The position numbers and the translations under genes were made by a program. Shown here one piece after another: positions 1 through 6,941 of a stretch of 64,000 bases of DNA. Origin of the DNA: Clostridia bacterium (GTDB lineage Bacteria; Bacillota; Clostridia; Christensenellales; Borkfalkiaceae); NCBI GenBank assembly GCA_900770945.1, contig CAAGME010000037.1, forward strand, positions 62,001 to 126,000. The letters are read 5' to 3'. The notes under the pieces are model-generated. The model was not told the origin of the DNA. It saw only the letters and a program-made list of their open reading frames with translations, and did not search any database. The first letter of the stretch is position 1; the number at the start of each line of letters is the position of its first letter.

Positions 1-436
1 CCGTGTTGTCCGCGGCGTCAGGCTTATCCGCGGCAATAGACTTTTCGATAAAATCGAGACTCGTCAAAATATAGCTCGTCTTTTCCGGCGTTACGCCGGC
101 GGATATTTCGTCCTCCGTGAGCTTTGTCACTCCCGAGCCTATGACTATTCCCGAAGCCGTCAACGTGGCTTTTTCCGTTTTGTAATTAACCTTGACGATT
201 GTTTTTTCAACACGCTTTAAAACGGATTTTATATCGGTCGGCTCGTCTTCTGCGGGGTCGCTCGGCTTTACCTCTTTCACGGTTACGGTAATGTTTTTTG
301 CCGAAGCGGACGAAGTAGTCGGTTTTTTGCCCGAGTCGCCGCTGTCCTTGCCGTCCGACGCGAAGTCGCACCCGACGAGAGTAACTATCGCAATCATAAT
401 AAGCGCAATCGCAAGCGCGAATATTTTCTTTTTCAT
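1..436 (-). CDS. Lipoprotein, N-terminal part, possibly trypsin-like protease (cut by window edge)
   Basis: Only the first 145 codons are in the window. The protein starts MKKKIF, has a hydrophobic stretch and a lipobox LVGC with the lipidated Cys at residue 23, so it should be a membrane-anchored lipoprotein. A Ser/Lys/Asp-rich spacer follows. Residues 92-125 (ASGIVIGSGV, then YILTS) resemble the start of an S1C (HtrA/DegP-like) protease domain, similar in layout to the lipoprotein at 27944-29308, but the catalytic residues lie outside the window, so this is only inference. GAGGAG seven bases before the ATG at 436 supports the start, and a good promoter lies at 470-499. Confidence 0.75.
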   Translation of the reverse strand, partial: MKKKIFALAIALIMIAIVTLVGCDFASDGKDSGDSGKKPTTSSASAKNITVTVKEVKPSDPAEDEPTDIKSVLKRVEKTIVKVNYKTEKATLTASGIVIGSGVTKLTEDEISAGVTPEKTSYILTSLDFIEKSIAADKPDAADNT

Positions 437-469
437 ACGCACTCCTCGTTTAACATACATTTATAGTTA

Positions 470-499
470 ATTATACACTATTTTCATTATAATTGTCAA
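470..499 (-). promoter_or_regulatory. Promoter of the lipoprotein gene
   Basis: On the minus strand TTGACA (494-499) is followed after 18 bp by TATAAT (470-475). Both hexamers match the SigA consensus. The predicted leader is about 25 nt and carries the ribosome binding site. Confidence 0.7.
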
Positions 500-730
500 A
501 GTTAAAAATGACATTTTGGAATAATAACTTTTTTTAGGCTCATAATACTAACAAGCGGCGTTCAAACAAAGGAACTTTCCGTTGCGAAAGGTATTTTGCG
601 ACACAAGGGAAAAACACTCGTTTGATAATAGAATAAGCGTCGCAGATATAATCCGCAAAACATCGCGGCTCGGACAAAACCCGTTTTGCCCCTGTCACGA
701 ATACGCGGAGGGGCTTTTGCGGAAAAAGAA

Positions 731-771
731 AAAGGCTTTTTGCTTAATCTTTTAACAGCAAAAGCCTTTTT
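731..771. terminator. Bidirectional terminator between the lipoprotein promoter and yebC
   Basis: Stem AAAGGCTTTTTGC pairs with GCAAAAGCCTTT around a loop of about 14 nt, with one bulged T. T-runs follow on both strands. It would stop minus-strand transcription arriving from yebC through the repeats. Confidence 0.7.
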
Positions 772-773
772 AT

Positions 774-980
774 ATGCGCGCGTTGCGCGCTCGATATTTG
801 CGCCTTTGGCACAAGTGGTATGCCGCTTTGCAAGCGGCGTGATATTTGCTCGCACGCGAGCAATCGATATTCGCACGTAAAGTGCGAGCGAAAGAGGATT
901 AGATATAATATTGTAATTTAGATGCGCGCGTTGCGCGCTCGATATTTGCGCCTTTGGCACAAGTGGTATGCCGCTTTGCA
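774..980. repeat. CGATATT-linked hairpin array, with a 59-bp direct repeat
   Basis: A 59-bp unit is repeated exactly at 774-832 and 922-980. After the first copy the array continues to about 893. Short self-complementary blocks (GCGCGC..GCGCGC, GCCGCTT..AAGCGGC, TGCTCGC..GCGAGCA, CGCAC..GTGCG) differ in sequence but are joined by near-constant linkers GATATT or TCGATATT. Related arrays lie at 16927-17026 and, as a remnant, at 42249-42277. The long ORFs across this stretch on both strands are products of the repeat and are not called as genes. Nothing else is seen between 500 and 1030 apart from the terminator at 731-771. Confidence 0.8.
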
Positions 981-1027
981 GGTGTCGTTTGAACACGTAG
1001 CCCGTATATGCGCCGATATACGAACTA
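981..1027 (-). repeat. 3'-end repeat head downstream of yebC
   Basis: Starting 9 nt after the yebC stop codon, the minus strand reads CGTATATCGGCGCATATACG and then GGCTACGTG. About 25 of 28 bases match the segment behind glgB (61609-61635). The internal stretch can fold as a small hairpin. It is the most degenerate member of the family whose head is CGTATAGCGG. Confidence 0.6.
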
Positions 1028-1031
1028 AAAA

Positions 1032-1772
1032 TTACTCCTCGTCATCGGTTTCGGGAAGTAATACGTTGTGATACACGTCCTGCACGTCGTCGTTGTCTTC
1101 AAAAGCGTCGAGCATTTTGCCGAAGGTGACGAGCTGTTCGTCGGAAAGAGTGATGCGGTCGTTCGGTATCATCATGATATCGGCTTCTTCAAACGTTACG
1201 CCGTGGGCTTCAAGGTATTTTCTTACCTCTGTAAAAGCCGTCGGGTCGGTGCGCACTTCGTAAACGTCGTCGGAAACTATAACGTCGTCCGCGCCCGCTT
1301 CGAGGGCGTACTCCATCATTTTATCTTCGTCAAGGTCTACCGTACGGTCTACAACGATAACGCCTTTATTTTCAAACATAAAGGTAACGCTGCCGGTAGT
1401 TCCCATAGAACCGCCGAACTTATCGAAAATATGTCTTACGTCGCCCACCGTTCTGTTCTTGTTGTCCGTAAGCGTCTTTACCATGACCGCACTTCCGCCC
1501 ACGCCGTAACCTTCGTAAACGAGCGTTTCGTAGTTTACGTTACCGAGTTCGCCCGTAGCCTTTGCGATACTTCTTTTAATGTTGTCGTTGGGCATATTTG
1601 CGGCTTTTGCCTTTGCGATAACGTCCGCAAGTTTACTGTTAATCGCGGGGTCTGCGCCCTGCTTTGCCGCAACGGCGATTTCTCTGCCTATCTTGGTAAA
1701 GATTTTGCCGCGCGCAGCGTCTGCCTTACCTTTTTTTGCCTGTATATTGTGCCATTTGCTGTGTCCTGACAT
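1032..1772 (-). CDS. yebC: YebC/PmpR family protein
   Basis: A 246-residue protein of the normal family length. It opens with the family signature MSGHSKWHNIQAKKGKADAA and keeps the conserved block GGSMGTTGSVTFMFENKGVI near residues 119-138. Members are cytoplasmic proteins described as transcriptional regulators or, more recently, as factors that relieve ribosome stalling. AAGGAG lies seven bases before the ATG. The gene follows the SpoU-type methyltransferase by 11 bp and is the last gene of this translation-related block. Its stop codon is followed almost directly by a dispersed repeat. Confidence 0.95.
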   Translation of the reverse strand: MSGHSKWHNIQAKKGKADAARGKIFTKIGREIAVAAKQGADPAINSKLADVIAKAKAANMPNDNIKRSIAKATGELGNVNYETLVYEGYGVGGSAVMVKTLTDNKNRTVGDVRHIFDKFGGSMGTTGSVTFMFENKGVIVVDRTVDLDEDKMMEYALEAGADDVIVSDDVYEVRTDPTAFTEVRKYLEAHGVTFEEADIMMIPNDRITLSDEQLVTFGKMLDAFEDNDDVQDVYHNVLLPETDDEE

Positions 1773-1783
1773 TTTTTTGCTCC

Positions 1784-2521
1784 TTAAATGCTTTTATGTA
1801 AAAGTTCGTATAGGATTATCGAACATGAAACGCCGGCGTTAAGGCTTTCCATGTCTAACTTCATAGGTATAGAAACAACTTCGTCCGCCCGCATTTTAAG
1901 CTTTTCGGAAACGCCGTGCGCTTCGTTGCCCACAACGAGGCAAAAATCCCCGCTTATACTCTTTCCGAACACGTTTTCGCCGTTCATATCCGCGACGATA
2001 ACGCGCCTACCTTCAATTGCGTTTTCTATCTCGCCTTCTTCTATCGGGTAAACGTTTACCGAGTTAAGCCCGCTCATTGCCGAGCGAACGCACTTAGGCG
2101 AATACGCGTCCGCGCCGTTTAAAATGAAAACGGTTTTTACTCCGACGGCAGCGCAAGTCCGTATAATCGTGCCTACGTTGCCCGGGTCGGAAACGCCGTC
2201 TAAAAGCACGATATTGCCGCCGCTTTGCCTCTTAACCGGCGGGAATGCGACGAGTGCGAATATTCCTTGCGGCGTGACGGAATCGGCGACGAAACGGCAA
2301 ACATCGTCCGTCACCTCATATAGGCAGGGAACTTTACCTTCGTAAGGCAACACAAGCGAAGATTTGCCCATTACGGACAAAACGTTTTTGCCGCTTTTAA
2401 CTGCTTCAAAAACTTGTTTTTCGCCCTCTACAAGGTATCCGCCCGCGGAAATTCTTCCTTTCTTTTCTTTAAGCGAAGCATAGAGCTTAACTAAGGGATT
2501 GTGGCGTGAAGTGATAATCAT
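1784..2521 (-). CDS. SpoU/TrmH family RNA 2'-O-methyltransferase
   Basis: A SAM-dependent 2'-O-ribose methyltransferase with the SPOUT trefoil-knot fold, probably acting on rRNA. The N-terminal substrate-binding part (MIITSRHNP, then YLVEGEK around residues 29-35) resembles the L30e-like domain of this family. Motif 1 is LLDGVSDPGNVGTIIRT (106-122), motif 2 is LVVGNEAHG (195-203) and motif 3 is SLNAGVSCSIILYE (226-239). Length 245 fits the YsgA/RlmB-like group. No Shine-Dalgarno is visible: the ATG follows directly on the T-rich tail of the rplT terminator hairpin. The exact target nucleotide cannot be told from sequence. Confidence 0.9.
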   Translation of the reverse strand: MIITSRHNPLVKLYASLKEKKGRISAGGYLVEGEKQVFEAVKSGKNVLSVMGKSSLVLPYEGKVPCLYEVTDDVCRFVADSVTPQGIFALVAFPPVKRQSGGNIVLLDGVSDPGNVGTIIRTCAAVGVKTVFILNGADAYSPKCVRSAMSGLNSVNVYPIEEGEIENAIEGRRVIVADMNGENVFGKSISGDFCLVVGNEAHGVSEKLKMRADEVVSIPMKLDMESLNAGVSCSIILYELLHKSI

Positions 2522-2523
2522 AT

Positions 2524-2564
2524 AACAAAAATAAAGCCGCTGATAGTCAACCTATAAGCGGCTT
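2524..2564 (-). terminator. Terminator after rplT
   Basis: AAGCCGCT pairs with AGCGGCTT (2557-2564 with 2534-2541) around a 15-nt loop, followed on the minus strand by TTATTTTTGTT. It closes the infC-rpmI-rplT operon but abuts the start codon of the next gene, so some read-through is likely to express the methyltransferase and yebC. Confidence 0.75.
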
Positions 2565-2574
2565 AAAAGGCTTT

Positions 2575-2928
2575 TTACGCGTTGCACGCTTTAACCTTTT
2601 CAACGAGCGAAGTAAACCCTGCCGCATCGTTGATAGCCATATCGGAAAGAACCTTTCTGTTAAGGTTAAGACCGAGTACGTTCATACCGTGCATAAATTT
2701 GCTGTAGCTTATTCCGTTAAGACGGCAACCCGCGTTGATACGAGCAATCCAAAGCTTTCTGAAATCGCGCTTTTTGGATTTTCTGCCGACGTAAGCGTAG
2801 GTAAGCGACTTCATAACCGCCTGACGCGCTACTCTGTATAATTTGCTCTTAGCCCCAAAGTAACCTTTGGAAAGCTTCATTATCTTTCTGCGTTTTTTAA
2901 CGCCGTTAACCGCTCTTTTGATACGCAT
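2575..2928 (-). CDS. rplT: 50S ribosomal protein L20
   Basis: Binds 23S rRNA early in large-subunit assembly. The 117-residue protein has the basic N-terminal helix (MRIKRAVNGVKKRRKI), the block LSKGYFGAKSKLYRVARQAV and the conserved SYSKFMHG region. It follows rpmI by 14 bp; its AAGGAGG overlaps the rpmI stop codon, which indicates translational coupling. In Bacillus, L20 represses its own operon by binding the infC leader; the leader here is short and contains a hairpin (3772-3796), so similar control is possible but not shown. Confidence 0.98.
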   Translation of the reverse strand: MRIKRAVNGVKKRRKIMKLSKGYFGAKSKLYRVARQAVMKSLTYAYVGRKSKKRDFRKLWIARINAGCRLNGISYSKFMHGMNVLGLNLNRKVLSDMAINDAAGFTSLVEKVKACNA

Positions 2929-2942
2929 TTATATTGTCCTCC

Positions 2943-3143
2943 TTACGCCTTGTAGGGAATAAGACCCTTCACGGTCTTTTCCTGAGTGGTGGATACGTAC
3001 GTACCCGCTCTCAATCTTCTTTTTCTCTTGGTGTCTTTCTTGCTCAGAATGTGGTTGTGACCTTCGCAAGCTCTTTTTACTTTACCCGAGGCGGTAAGCT
3101 TAAAACGCTTTTTGGAGCCGCTGTGAGTTTTCATTTTCGGCAT
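2943..3143 (-). CDS. rpmI: 50S ribosomal protein L35
   Basis: A 66-residue basic ribosomal protein opening MPKMKTHSGSKKRFK, the family signature, and carrying the conserved HNHILSKKDTKRKRRLR region. GGAGGG lies seven bases before the ATG. It is the middle gene of the conserved infC-rpmI-rplT operon. Confidence 0.98.
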   Translation of the reverse strand: MPKMKTHSGSKKRFKLTASGKVKRACEGHNHILSKKDTKRKRRLRAGTYVSTTQEKTVKGLIPYKA

Positions 3144-3211
3144 ATTTTTGCCCTCCGTTATAATTTTTTGAGTTTTGCGGGTTGCCCCGCCGATTAAAAT
3201 GCTTTGAAAGA

Positions 3212-3742
3212 TTATTGCTTCTTTGTTTGTTCTTCTTTTGCGGGCGCGAGTATCATGAGAATGTTCCTGCCTTCCAAGACGGGTTTCCTCTCCATAATCG
3301 CTTTTTCCTTGACAAGTTCGAAGAATTTGTTCATAACGTCCACGCCGAGCGACGAATGCGCGTTCTGTCTTCCTCTTAAGCGTATGGAAACCTTGACTTT
3401 GTTACCCGCGTCCAAAAACTTCATGGTCTGCTTTGCCTTGACGTTCAAATCGCCTACGTCGATGGTCATAGACAGCCAGATTTCTTTAAGCTCGATAACC
3501 TTTTGATTCTTTTTGGCTTCTTTTTGCTTTTTGAGAATTTCGAAACGGTATTTGCCGTAGTCCATTATTTTGCATACGGGCGGCGTTGCCGTGGAAGATA
3601 TTTCCACAAGGTCGAGATTAGCCTCGTACGCGAGCCTCTGCGCCTCGCGGGAAGAAACTATCCCGAGCTGACTGCCGTCTGCGCCGATAAGGCGGACTTC
3701 CGGATGACGTATCATTTCGTTGATGTTATTCTGAACTTTAAT
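3212..3742 (-). CDS. infC: Translation initiation factor IF-3, AUU start codon
   Basis: Binds the 30S subunit and checks the start codon and initiator tRNA. The N-terminal domain carries NNINEMIRHPEVRLIG and the C-terminal domain IRLRGRQNAHSSLG. An upstream ATG at 3763 gives a longer frame, but the strong GAGGAGG lies inside that extension and sits eight bases before an ATT codon at 3742. An AUU start is the known autoregulatory device of infC: excess IF-3 rejects the AUU and represses its own synthesis. With this start the protein has 176 residues, the normal family length. A promoter lies at 3898-3927. Confidence 0.95.
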   Translation of the reverse strand: MKVQNNINEMIRHPEVRLIGADGSQLGIVSSREAQRLAYEANLDLVEISSTATPPVCKIMDYGKYRFEILKKQKEAKKNQKVIELKEIWLSMTIDVGDLNVKAKQTMKFLDAGNKVKVSIRLRGRQNAHSSLGVDVMNKFFELVKEKAIMERKPVLEGRNILMILAPAKEEQTKKQ

Positions 3743-3771
3743 GGTTTTAGCCTCCTCAAGCATAAAATAAT

Positions 3772-3796
3772 CGGGCTTTCCGCACAAGAAAACCCG
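3772..3796 (-). promoter_or_regulatory. Hairpin in the infC leader
   Basis: CGGGTTTTC pairs with GAAAGCCCG around a 7-nt loop, ending about 30 nt before the infC start. It has no T-run, so it is not a terminator. It may take part in L20 or IF-3 control of the operon or protect the mRNA end; its function is unknown. Confidence 0.5.
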
Positions 3797-3897
3797 ATAA
3801 TATACCATAAAAAATCAACATTAGCCGATAATGCGGTATGTGCCGTTTCGTTAAAACCGACGGCGAGAAGGTTCACTCTTCTGCTTCAAGCTTAAAC

Positions 3898-3927
3898 ATT
3901 CTACCACACCGTATTCCATTTTGTCAA
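3898..3927 (-). promoter_or_regulatory. Promoter of infC-rpmI-rplT
   Basis: TTGACA (3922-3927) and TAGAAT (3898-3903) on the minus strand with an 18-bp spacer, between thrS and infC. The predicted leader is about 145 nt. The operon can therefore be transcribed independently of thrS. Confidence 0.7.
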
Positions 3928-3954
3928 GGATTTTTACAGGCTTTTTTAAAAAAT

Positions 3955-5898
3955 TCAGTCCTTATAAACAACCTTGTCTTTATCTTCCTTGTGAACCATT
4001 TCGATAAAGTCCTTGGTCTTCATTTCGCCCATATCGCCCGTTCTTCTGCTACGGACTGCGACTATATCGCCCGCTTCCACTTCTTTGTCGCCGATAACGA
4101 GCATGTAAGGAACTTTTTCCATTTGAGCGTCCCTTATCTTTTTGCCTATCTTTTCGCTTCTTGAATCGACTTCGGCCCTTAAACCTCTGTCGTACAAAGC
4201 TTCTTTAACGGCTTCGGAATATTCCGCGGCTCTGTCCGTTACGGGCAAAATCTTGACCTGAACGGGGCATAGCCATGTCGGGAAAGCTCCGGCGTACTTT
4301 TCGATGAGCATTGCGAAAACCCTTTCGTAGCAACCGATGGACGAACGGTGAATGACGAAAGGCGTCTTCTTTTCGCCGTTCTGGTCGATATACGACATAT
4401 CGAACGCGGTGCCTGCCGAAAAGTCAAGCTGAATGGTGATGAGCGTATCCTCTTTGCCGTAAACGTTTTTGCACTGAACGTCAAGCTTAGGTCCGTAGAA
4501 AGCCGCCTCGTCGTCCGCTTCGACGTACGTTAAGCCGAGGTGGTTGAGAATCTGGCGCATAAGGTTTTGCGTATCTTCCCACGCCTTGTCGTTATCGATG
4601 TATTTAGCTTTGTTTTTGCCGCGCTTAGAGAAACGATACGTTACGTCGTTTTCCATGCCGAGGCATTTTAAGAAGTAATTGGAAAGCTCCAGACAACGCT
4701 TGAATTCGCTTTCGACCTGTTCCGGGGCGCAGATGATGTGACCGTCGGAAAGCGTGAACTGTCTGACCCTTATAAGCCCGTGCATTTCGCCCGAGTTTTC
4801 GTTGCGGAATTCTGTCGCCGTTTCACAGAATCTGTAAGGCAAATCCTTGTAGCTTTTTAAGCCGTTTTTATAAATCTGATATTGGAAGGGGCAAGTCATC
4901 GGGCGCATTGCGAGAACTTCGCCTTCCGCGTCCGCGTCGCCGATAACGAACATTTTGTCGCGATAATGGTCCCAGTGACCGGAAATTTTGTAAAGGTCGC
5001 TCTTTGCCATTGACGGGGTACGGGTGGGCATAAAGCCCCTTCTTTCTTCCTCGTCCTCGACGAATCTGATCATCGTCTGCATGACTTTGCTGCCCTTCGC
5101 GCCGAAAAGCGGCAAGCCTTGACCTACAACGTCGCTCGTCATAAAATAGCCCAACTCTCTGCCGAGCTTGTTGTGGTCGCGGCGTTTGGCTTCTTCCTGC
5201 TGTTTGACGTATTCTTCGAGCTGACTTTTCTTTTCGAAAGCCGTGGCGTAAATACGGGTGAGCATCTTATTTTTTTCGCTGCCTTTCCAATACGCGCCCG
5301 TAAGGCTCATAAGCTTGAACGCCTTTATTTTGCCGGTCGAGGAAAGGTGCGGACCTTTGCAAAGGTCGGTAAACGCGCCTTGCTTATAGAAAGATATCTC
5401 TTCGCCCTCGGGCAAATCTTCGATGAGCTGAACTTTGTACGGCTCGTTATAATCTTTCATAAGCTTAATCGCTTCGTTTCTCGGCAAGGTGTAACGAGTA
5501 ATGGGTAAGTCGCTTTTTATTATTTTTTTCATTTCTTCTTCGATTTTTTCAAAATCGTCCTGAGATATGGGCGTTTTGAAGTCGAAGTCGTAATAAAACC
5601 CGTTTTCTATCGTCGGACCTATCGCAAGCGCGCAAGTCGGGAATATGTTTTTGACCGCCTGGGCAAGAATATGCGAGCATGTATGGCGATACACGTCAAG
5701 TCCCTCTTTGTCTTTGAGCGTGAAAAATTCGACTTCCGCGTCGGCATTAAGCTCTTCGCTTAAATCTTTGAGTTCGCCGTTCACCTTTGCGACGACGGCT
5801 TCGCGGGCAAGACCTTCGGAAATCTCCTTTGCGATTTCGGAAAGCTTTTTGCCGTTTTCAACTTCCATTTTGTTTCCGTTTTTCAATGTGATAATCAT
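3955..5898 (-). CDS. thrS: Threonyl-tRNA synthetase
   Basis: Class II synthetase that charges tRNA-Thr. Domains in order: TGS (about 1-63), editing domain with HTCSH at 72-76, catalytic core with motif 2 around YRFCETATEFRNENSGEMHG and motif 3 GCYERVFAMLIEKYAG, the zinc-site Cys in MRPMTCPFQ, and the anticodon-binding domain. Length 647 is standard. A T-box leader with its own promoter lies upstream (5929-6175), so expression should rise when tRNA-Thr is uncharged. The thrS-infC-rpmI-rplT order is conserved widely. Confidence 0.98.
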   Translation of the reverse strand: MIITLKNGNKMEVENGKKLSEIAKEISEGLAREAVVAKVNGELKDLSEELNADAEVEFFTLKDKEGLDVYRHTCSHILAQAVKNIFPTCALAIGPTIENGFYYDFDFKTPISQDDFEKIEEEMKKIIKSDLPITRYTLPRNEAIKLMKDYNEPYKVQLIEDLPEGEEISFYKQGAFTDLCKGPHLSSTGKIKAFKLMSLTGAYWKGSEKNKMLTRIYATAFEKKSQLEEYVKQQEEAKRRDHNKLGRELGYFMTSDVVGQGLPLFGAKGSKVMQTMIRFVEDEEERRGFMPTRTPSMAKSDLYKISGHWDHYRDKMFVIGDADAEGEVLAMRPMTCPFQYQIYKNGLKSYKDLPYRFCETATEFRNENSGEMHGLIRVRQFTLSDGHIICAPEQVESEFKRCLELSNYFLKCLGMENDVTYRFSKRGKNKAKYIDNDKAWEDTQNLMRQILNHLGLTYVEADDEAAFYGPKLDVQCKNVYGKEDTLITIQLDFSAGTAFDMSYIDQNGEKKTPFVIHRSSIGCYERVFAMLIEKYAGAFPTWLCPVQVKILPVTDRAAEYSEAVKEALYDRGLRAEVDSRSEKIGKKIRDAQMEKVPYMLVIGDKEVEAGDIVAVRSRRTGDMGEMKTKDFIEMVHKEDKDKVVYKD

Positions 5899-5928
5899 AA
5901 AAACACCCCTTTCGGATTTCTTTTCTTA

Positions 5929-6175
5929 ATATTGTAATAAAAAACGCCCCTAAGCTCTATTAAAAGGGCCTAAGGACGATCGTTGACCGTGGTTCCACCT
6001 TAATTTGCGAATAACAGTATTCGCCTCGTTGCGCTTCTTAAGCGTGAAGCAAACGCCTTTTTTATAGCAAGTGGTTTCGCTTTCGGACTTTATACGGACG
6101 CTCTCAGCCACGACTCCGCTCTCTTTTAAAAAGCTACCCTAAGCTACTTGTCTTGCAAAAAGATATTTTATTTTT
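5929..6175 (-). ncRNA. T-box leader, threonine (thrS)
   Basis: The minus strand carries the T-box core AGGTGGAACCACGG (5987-6000), followed by a terminator stem (CGTCCTTAGGC with GCTTAGGGGCG, including G-U pairs) and a TTTTTT run. The likely specifier codon is ACC (6073-6075) in the context GCGAAACCACTTG, which fits the downstream thrS. Uncharged tRNA-Thr would stabilise the antiterminator and allow read-through. Confidence 0.93.
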
Positions 6176-6185
6176 GTATCTACAA

Positions 6186-6213
6186 ATTATACACGAAAAA
6201 ATTTTTTTGTCAA
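6186..6213 (-). promoter_or_regulatory. Promoter of thrS, overlapping the preceding stop codon
   Basis: TTGACA (6208-6213) and TATAAT (6186-6191) on the minus strand with a 16-bp spacer. The -35 box overlaps the TGA stop codon (6210-6212) of the YtxC-like gene, so the thrS unit starts directly at the end of that gene. Confidence 0.8.
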
Positions 6214-6935
6214 TCAAAATAGCCCTTTCCGAAAAATATTTTTTCGCCGAAATATTCTTTGAGAAAATATTCGTCCTTTTCGGGCGGCTTAAAGTCGAGT
6301 TCGACCTCTCCCGCGCCCGAGAGAATAACCTCTCTTACGATTTTTAAGTTTTCGTCGTCGCCGCAAAGATTAACGCGTCTGAGCCGAGTAAAGCATTCGT
6401 CGTACACGCCGCCCTTGGCTACGTAAACTTTTCGCCCTTTTCTTTCGCCGACGAGATAGGAAATAAAGTCTTTGAGTTGCCCCGCTCTGAACACCGGCGG
6501 CAGACACGAAACGACTTCCGCCCACTTTTCCGAAAGCGGTTTAAGGGTAAAGTTGAACGAGCCGTCTATCGTATAGGGATCGCCTACAATCTTAGAGGCG
6601 GCGTATGTGCAGTCCTCTTGAAAATCCGCGGCGATGAGAGCCGACAGCAAAAGCGAGTATTCCTCGTTATTAAGCCCCGAAACGCGAACGTATTTTTCGA
6701 AATATTCGTTCTTATACCCCACGGCTATGACTTCGCCTATTTTTTCTTCTATCGAAGCGCGAAAGTACGGAACGCAATCTTCGGGAAGCGTTATATCAAG
6801 CTCCGCGCGTTCGTCGCGTTCGGCTGTTTGCGCCGATCCGCCCAAGCCGCGGACAACGCTTAAAAGGCTGTCTTTTATATATTCGATATATTTTACTCTG
6901 AACAAAGAGTCGCTTACGGTAAGTTTCATATCCAT
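6210..6935 (-). CDS. YtxC-like protein (putative sporulation protein)
   Basis: A 241-residue soluble protein without signal peptide or membrane segment. Its size and its position just upstream of thrS match ytxC of Bacillus, a gene linked to sporulation but of unknown biochemistry. The sequence is mixed alpha/beta, with segments such as FTLKPLSEKWAEVVSCL and FISYLVGERKGRKV near the middle. It starts 6 bp after the P-type ATPase stop codon and is probably co-transcribed with it. The family assignment rests on synteny and general resemblance; a different uncharacterised family is possible. Confidence 0.5.
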   Translation of the reverse strand: MDMKLTVSDSLFRVKYIEYIKDSLLSVVRGLGGSAQTAERDERAELDITLPEDCVPYFRASIEEKIGEVIAVGYKNEYFEKYVRVSGLNNEEYSLLLSALIAADFQEDCTYAASKIVGDPYTIDGSFNFTLKPLSEKWAEVVSCLPPVFRAGQLKDFISYLVGERKGRKVYVAKGGVYDECFTRLRRVNLCGDDENLKIVREVILSGAGEVELDFKPPEKDEYFLKEYFGEKIFFGKGYFD

Positions 6936-6941
6936 ATTAGT

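Noticed and set aside
562..996. 144-residue minus-strand ORF and 64-residue plus-strand ORF across the repeats before yebC
   Set aside because: Both translate the CGATATT hairpin array; the amino-acid repeats mirror the DNA repeat and there is no ribosome binding site or family resemblance.
1068..1769. 233-residue plus-strand ORF opposite yebC
   Set aside because: It is the complement of a well-supported YebC gene, with compositional bias typical of a shadow frame.
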